9,107 bases of DNA from Deltaproteobacteria bacterium (lineage in GTDB: Bacteria; Myxococcota; Polyangia; Polyangiales; B10-G4). The notes below the pieces were generated by a model. It was not told the origin of the DNA, did no database searches, and saw only the letters and a program-made list of their open reading frames with translations. This document shows positions 6,599 to 9,107 of the stretch, in pieces. How positions within the stretch are numbered: position 1 is the first letter of the stretch; every line of letters starts with the position of its first letter. The DNA lies in the NCBI GenBank assembly GCA_019312705.1, contig JAFDCW010000126.1, positions 1-9,107 on the forward strand, in the 5' to 3' direction. The position numbers were made by a program, and so were the translations under genes.

Positions 6599-8541
6599 GG
6601 GGCGGCGAGCATCTCGGCGACCACCCCGATGCTCTCGATGTGCCCATCGGTGACGGCGAGGGAGGCCGCGCCGGTGCCGAGACGGGTGCCTTCGGCTGTC
6701 GCGGTGGCCAAGGGACCGCCGCCGATGGCGTTGACTTCGGTGGGGACGGCGACCGTCGGCAACGCGAGGGATGGGAGCGCGTCCACGAGCATCGTCGTCG
6801 CCAGGTGGTGGGCGAAGACGACGAGCCAGGGGCCGACCTCGGCGCGTTGTTCATCGTTCATCGGTGGGTCGGAGGCAAATACGAGCTCGCTGATGGCGAT
6901 CGACGACGGGCTGACTTCAGTGCCGGTGCTTGCATCGAGGGATGCGACGGCGCGGCCTCCGAGCGCTATGCTCACGCCGCCCTCGTAAGGGCCGGTCCCG
7001 TCGAGGGTCAGGGTCATGGCTCCGAAGGAGAGCGCGAGGTCGCCGTCGGCGGTCGTATCGACCACCGGGGGAAGGGCGCTCTCGACGCCGATCATGGAGG
7101 GCCCGACGATCATGGAGGGCCCGACGATCATGGAGGGCCCGACGATCATGGAAGGCCCGACGATCATGGAAGGCCCGACGATCATGGAGGGCCCGACGAT
7201 CCCCGAGGTGCCGCCCTGGGACCACACTCCGTGGAGGATCTGGTTGACCGAGTCGACCGACACCGCGTTGCCGATACCGGCGGCGGCGGCGCTCGGGGCG
7301 AAGCGGGTCTGGTGTATCGGGACTCCCCGCGAACGCACAGCGTCGCCGACCGGGGCGATGTCCGTGCCGAGGCCGAAGACGATACCGTCGGTCGTCGTCT
7401 CGACACGAGTCGGCATGGCGGTGAAGGTTAGTTCGACTTCTGTGCCGCCGAGGCCGCGCACCGACAGGGTGCTGGGCAGGGTGTCGACCGCGAGGCTGCC
7501 GACGAGCTCGTCGAGCATCGAGCCAATGGTCGTGCTCAGCTCTTCTCCAACGTCTAGGAGGCCCGCGGAGGTCCGAAAGAAATCGTCAACATAGGCTATG
7601 GCTCCGGGCAATGGTTCATCCATCGGCCGGTCCCAGACCACGCCGCTGAGGTCGACCGTTCCGGGTTGCACGGACACCACCTCGGCGACCTCGACGTGGG
7701 CCTTGCCGTCTATCCCGAGGGAGGTCCGGAGGTTGGCGACTACCTCGATGTCGGCGAGCCGAACCCGCCCGGACCCGACCCAGGCGCCGTCGTCCCGGGT
7801 ATAGAGTGCCAGTGAGCCGAGCTCGAGCTCCACCGCGGCGCCGTCGCCGACGAAGTGGAGGGCGCCATCGATCGGCGAGAGTGAGCTCCCGGTCGGTTCG
7901 ACGAGGGTCGCGCTGTCGAGGAGGTACATGAAGCCGTTGATCTCGAACTCCGGGGTCACGCAGGGATCGCACGACATGGCGATGGGTGGCACGTCGAGGT
8001 TCAGGAACCGCGGTGCCAGGCGACTCAGCAGCCCCACGTCGAGCACACGCTGAACCGTGTCGTCGAGGCTCCCGAGGGTTGCGGCCCCGTCGCCGTCGTC
8101 GATGGCGTCGGGGGTCCAACGCATGGTGACGGTGTCGGCGAGCGTACCTTCTCCATGGAAAGCCGGGGCGGCGATGAAAGAGCACACGTCGCGGCGGACC
8201 TGCCCGTCGATCTCAGCCGTCACCTGCACGCTGTTGACCCCGAAGTGGGTGGGTACCTCGGCTTCGGCGAGGCCGACTGCGTCCACGGCGGCTTCGATGC
8301 CGGCGATTTCGACGCGCAGGTCGTCGCCGAGCTGGGCCACGGCGACGGTCACCCGGACCATCTCGCCCTCCTCGGCTTGGACCATGGTGGCTCCGGGCAG
8401 CACGCAGCGGATTGCGGGCGAGGCGCCGCCATCGACAAGGGTGTCTGCGTCGGTGCCGCCGTCGGTGACGGGGTCGGACCCGCTGCACGCGACCAGCAAG
8501 AGAGGCATGGCCAGGGTGGCAAGGAACGGGAAGACGCGCAT
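6595..8541 (-). CDS. Large lipoprotein: Ig-like domain plus possible BPI/TULIP-like lipid-binding lobes, with VGPSMI repeats
   Basis: The 648-residue protein starts with a clear lipoprotein signal ending LLLVAC (Cys19), then a short D/G/T-rich linker (21-41). Residues about 44-125 look like an Ig-like beta domain bounded by C46 and C120 (FGVNSVQVTA near its end). From about 130 the pattern resembles a kind of myxobacterial exported protein that I suspect adopts a tubular lipid-binding (BPI/TULIP) fold: a CDPC motif (191-194), alternating amphipathic strands at 230-300, an amphipathic helix at 317-350, and the signature VNQILHGVW (432-440). Immediately after it come six VGPSMI repeats (449-484), then LPPVVDTTADGDLALSF and a final alpha/beta region rich in LPSLALPTV. 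The fold is an inference and needs structural comparison. ATG 8541 was chosen because it begins the signal peptide; an upstream ATG at 8745 would add 68 unrelated residues and cross the ceramidase start. It is the first gene of the three-gene minus-strand cluster. Confidence 0.85.
   Translation of the reverse strand: MRVFPFLATLAMPLLLVACSGSDPVTDGGTDADTLVDGGASPAIRCVLPGATMVQAEEGEMVRVTVAVAQLGDDLRVEIAGIEAAVDAVGLAEAEVPTHFGVNSVQVTAEIDGQVRRDVCSFIAAPAFHGEGTLADTVTMRWTPDAIDDGDGAATLGSLDDTVQRVLDVGLLSRLAPRFLNLDVPPIAMSCDPCVTPEFEINGFMYLLDSATLVEPTGSSLSPIDGALHFVGDGAAVELELGSLALYTRDDGAWVGSGRVRLADIEVVANLRTSLGIDGKAHVEVAEVVSVQPGTVDLSGVVWDRPMDEPLPGAIAYVDDFFRTSAGLLDVGEELSTTIGSMLDELVGSLAVDTLPSTLSVRGLGGTEVELTFTAMPTRVETTTDGIVFGLGTDIAPVGDAVRSRGVPIHQTRFAPSAAAAGIGNAVSVDSVNQILHGVWSQGGTSGIVGPSMIVGPSMIVGPSMIVGPSMIVGPSMIVGPSMIGVESALPPVVDTTADGDLALSFGAMTLTLDGTGPYEGGVSIALGGRAVASLDASTGTEVSPSSIAISELVFASDPPMNDEQRAEVGPWLVVFAHHLATTMLVDALPSLALPTVAVPTEVNAIGGGPLATATAEGTRLGTGAASLAVTDGHIESIGVVAEMLAAP
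7090..7197 (-). repeat. Six tandem 18-bp units encoding VGPSMI
   Basis: Six head-to-tail copies of GTCGGGCCCTCCATGATC (minus-strand reading) fill 108 bp. Units at 7144-7161 and 7162-7179 carry CCT instead of CCC for proline; all others are identical, and every copy encodes VGPSMI. The unit length is a multiple of three, so gain or loss of copies keeps the frame. It lies inside the large lipoprotein gene, right after the VNQILHGVW motif. Confidence 0.98.
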
Positions 8542-8713
8542 GAGGGGATCGTAGCAAACGTAGGCCTCGCCGCTGCTACCAATCGCGACTCGCTGGGGAT
8601 GCGCGCATCGCCTGCGCAGGGTTAGACTGGGCGCCGAGGCGGAAAGGTGCCCGGAGAGTGAGCGAAACCAGAGAGCAGCGGGGCGGAGGGCCATCTCGAC
8701 CTTCGAGCCGGGC
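8542..8713. promoter_or_regulatory. Divergent intergenic region between the lipoprotein operon and the ceramidase gene
   Basis: The 172 bp should contain promoters for both directions. On the plus strand TAGACT (8623-8628) is a plausible -10, without a good -35 at 17 bp, and GGAAAGG (8641-8647) is a possible ribosome site for a GTG at 8658. That GTG opens a different frame from the ceramidase domain. The ceramidase frame is itself open from 8564 but has no ATG, GTG or TTG before 8714. No clear promoter for the minus-strand gene was found. Confidence 0.3.
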
Positions 8714-9107
8714 ATGTCGATGTTGGGCTGGGGGCGAGAAGACAACGTCCCCCGGGGCGTCGCCGAGCCACTCTACGCCCGCGCCATGTTCGTCGAGGGC
8801 CGCGATGACGGCCGCGCCCTGGCGTACGTCTGCGCCGACCTCGGCATGATCGCCGCGGGGCTCCGGGTCGCGGTCCTCGACCGCCTCGCCGAGGACCATT
8901 CGGACCTCGGCCTCGACGCGGCCTCGGTGGTGCTCACCGCGACCCACACTCACAGCGGCCCTTCTGGTTTCAGCCACGCCCTCTTCTACGATCTCGCGGG
9001 GCCCGGGTTCTCGAAGCGCGTCTTCGACGATCTCGTCGGGGGCATCGTCCTTTCGATCCTGGACGCCCATCGACGGTTGGTTCCAGCCAGCCTCGAACTC
9101 GGCGTGG
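8714..9107 (+). CDS. Neutral/alkaline non-lysosomal ceramidase, N-terminal part
   Basis: Neutral ceramidases are zinc amidases that split ceramide into sphingosine and a fatty acid. The 131 visible residues follow the family N-terminus: MLGWGREDN, then a GVAEPLYARAMFVEG strand, YVCADLGMI (38-46), a VRxAVLDRL-like helix (RVAVLDRL, 51-58), and the signature TATHTHSGPSGFSH (75-88), whose first His (H78) corresponds to a zinc ligand and whose second (H80) is also important in the Pseudomonas enzyme. The rest, with the other zinc ligands and the catalytic Ser, lies beyond the window. ATG 8714 is the first normal start in frame, but the residues just before it (ISTFEPG) look like the beginning of the domain, so the start may be wrong or a frameshift may lie between 8658 and 8713. 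No signal peptide is visible from either start. It diverges from the lipoprotein operon. Confidence 0.88.
   Translation, partial: MSMLGWGREDNVPRGVAEPLYARAMFVEGRDDGRALAYVCADLGMIAAGLRVAVLDRLAEDHSDLGLDAASVVLTATHTHSGPSGFSHALFYDLAGPGFSKRVFDDLVGGIVLSILDAHRRLVPASLELGV

Noticed and set aside
7090..7197. CRISPR array or regulatory iterons
   Set aside because: Units are contiguous with no spacers, short, and in frame inside a coding sequence with synonymous changes only.
6640..7431. Plus-strand frame with a GGPDDH-type repeat
   Set aside because: The repeat is only the antisense reading of the VGPSMI tract; the minus-strand frame has a lipoprotein signal and full-length coding character.

Overview
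The window is visibly GC-rich and densely coding, with gene starts that often lack a strong Shine-Dalgarno sequence. Two predicted lipoproteins carry Asp/Gly/Ala/Thr-rich linkers just after the lipobox, a style common in Myxococcota (Polyangia or Sandaracinus-like bacteria). The largest unknown gene resembles a kind of two-lobed exported protein that I associate with that phylum. The assignment to Myxococcota is an inference from style; no rRNA or other marker gene is present.

Layout, left to right. At 1-428 (minus) is the N-terminal part of a spermidine-synthase-like, SAM-fold protein cut by the window edge. Diverging from it across 89 bp is a complete pyruvate carboxylase (518-3964, plus) with biotin carboxylase, carboxyltransferase and biotinyl domains and all key residues intact. 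After a 116-bp gap comes a tandem-rhodanese protein (4081-4809, plus) whose two halves are clear duplicates, each with its own active-site Cys.

Convergent to it, a minus-strand cluster runs from 8541 down to 4861 and is read in the order: a 648-residue lipoprotein (8541-6595), a putative zinc-hydrolase lipoprotein (6598-5492) whose GTG start overlaps the previous stop as GTGA, and a PEBP/YbhB-family protein with a lipobox (5424-4861). All three are predicted to be exported and lipid-anchored, so this looks like one cell-envelope operon. The first gene contains six perfect in-frame copies of an 18-bp unit encoding VGPSMI.

Diverging from that operon at the right edge is the N-terminal part of a neutral ceramidase (8714-9107, plus). 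Homology-like residues continue in frame upstream of its first usable ATG, so its true start is uncertain.

Functionally the left half is central metabolism (anaplerotic oxaloacetate supply) and sulfur transfer. The right half concerns the envelope and possibly lipids: a possible lipid-binding lipoprotein faces a sphingolipid-cleaving enzyme across a shared intergenic region. No RNA genes, insertion sequences, CRISPR arrays or convincing intrinsic terminators were seen, and no gene-free stretch exceeds about 175 bp.
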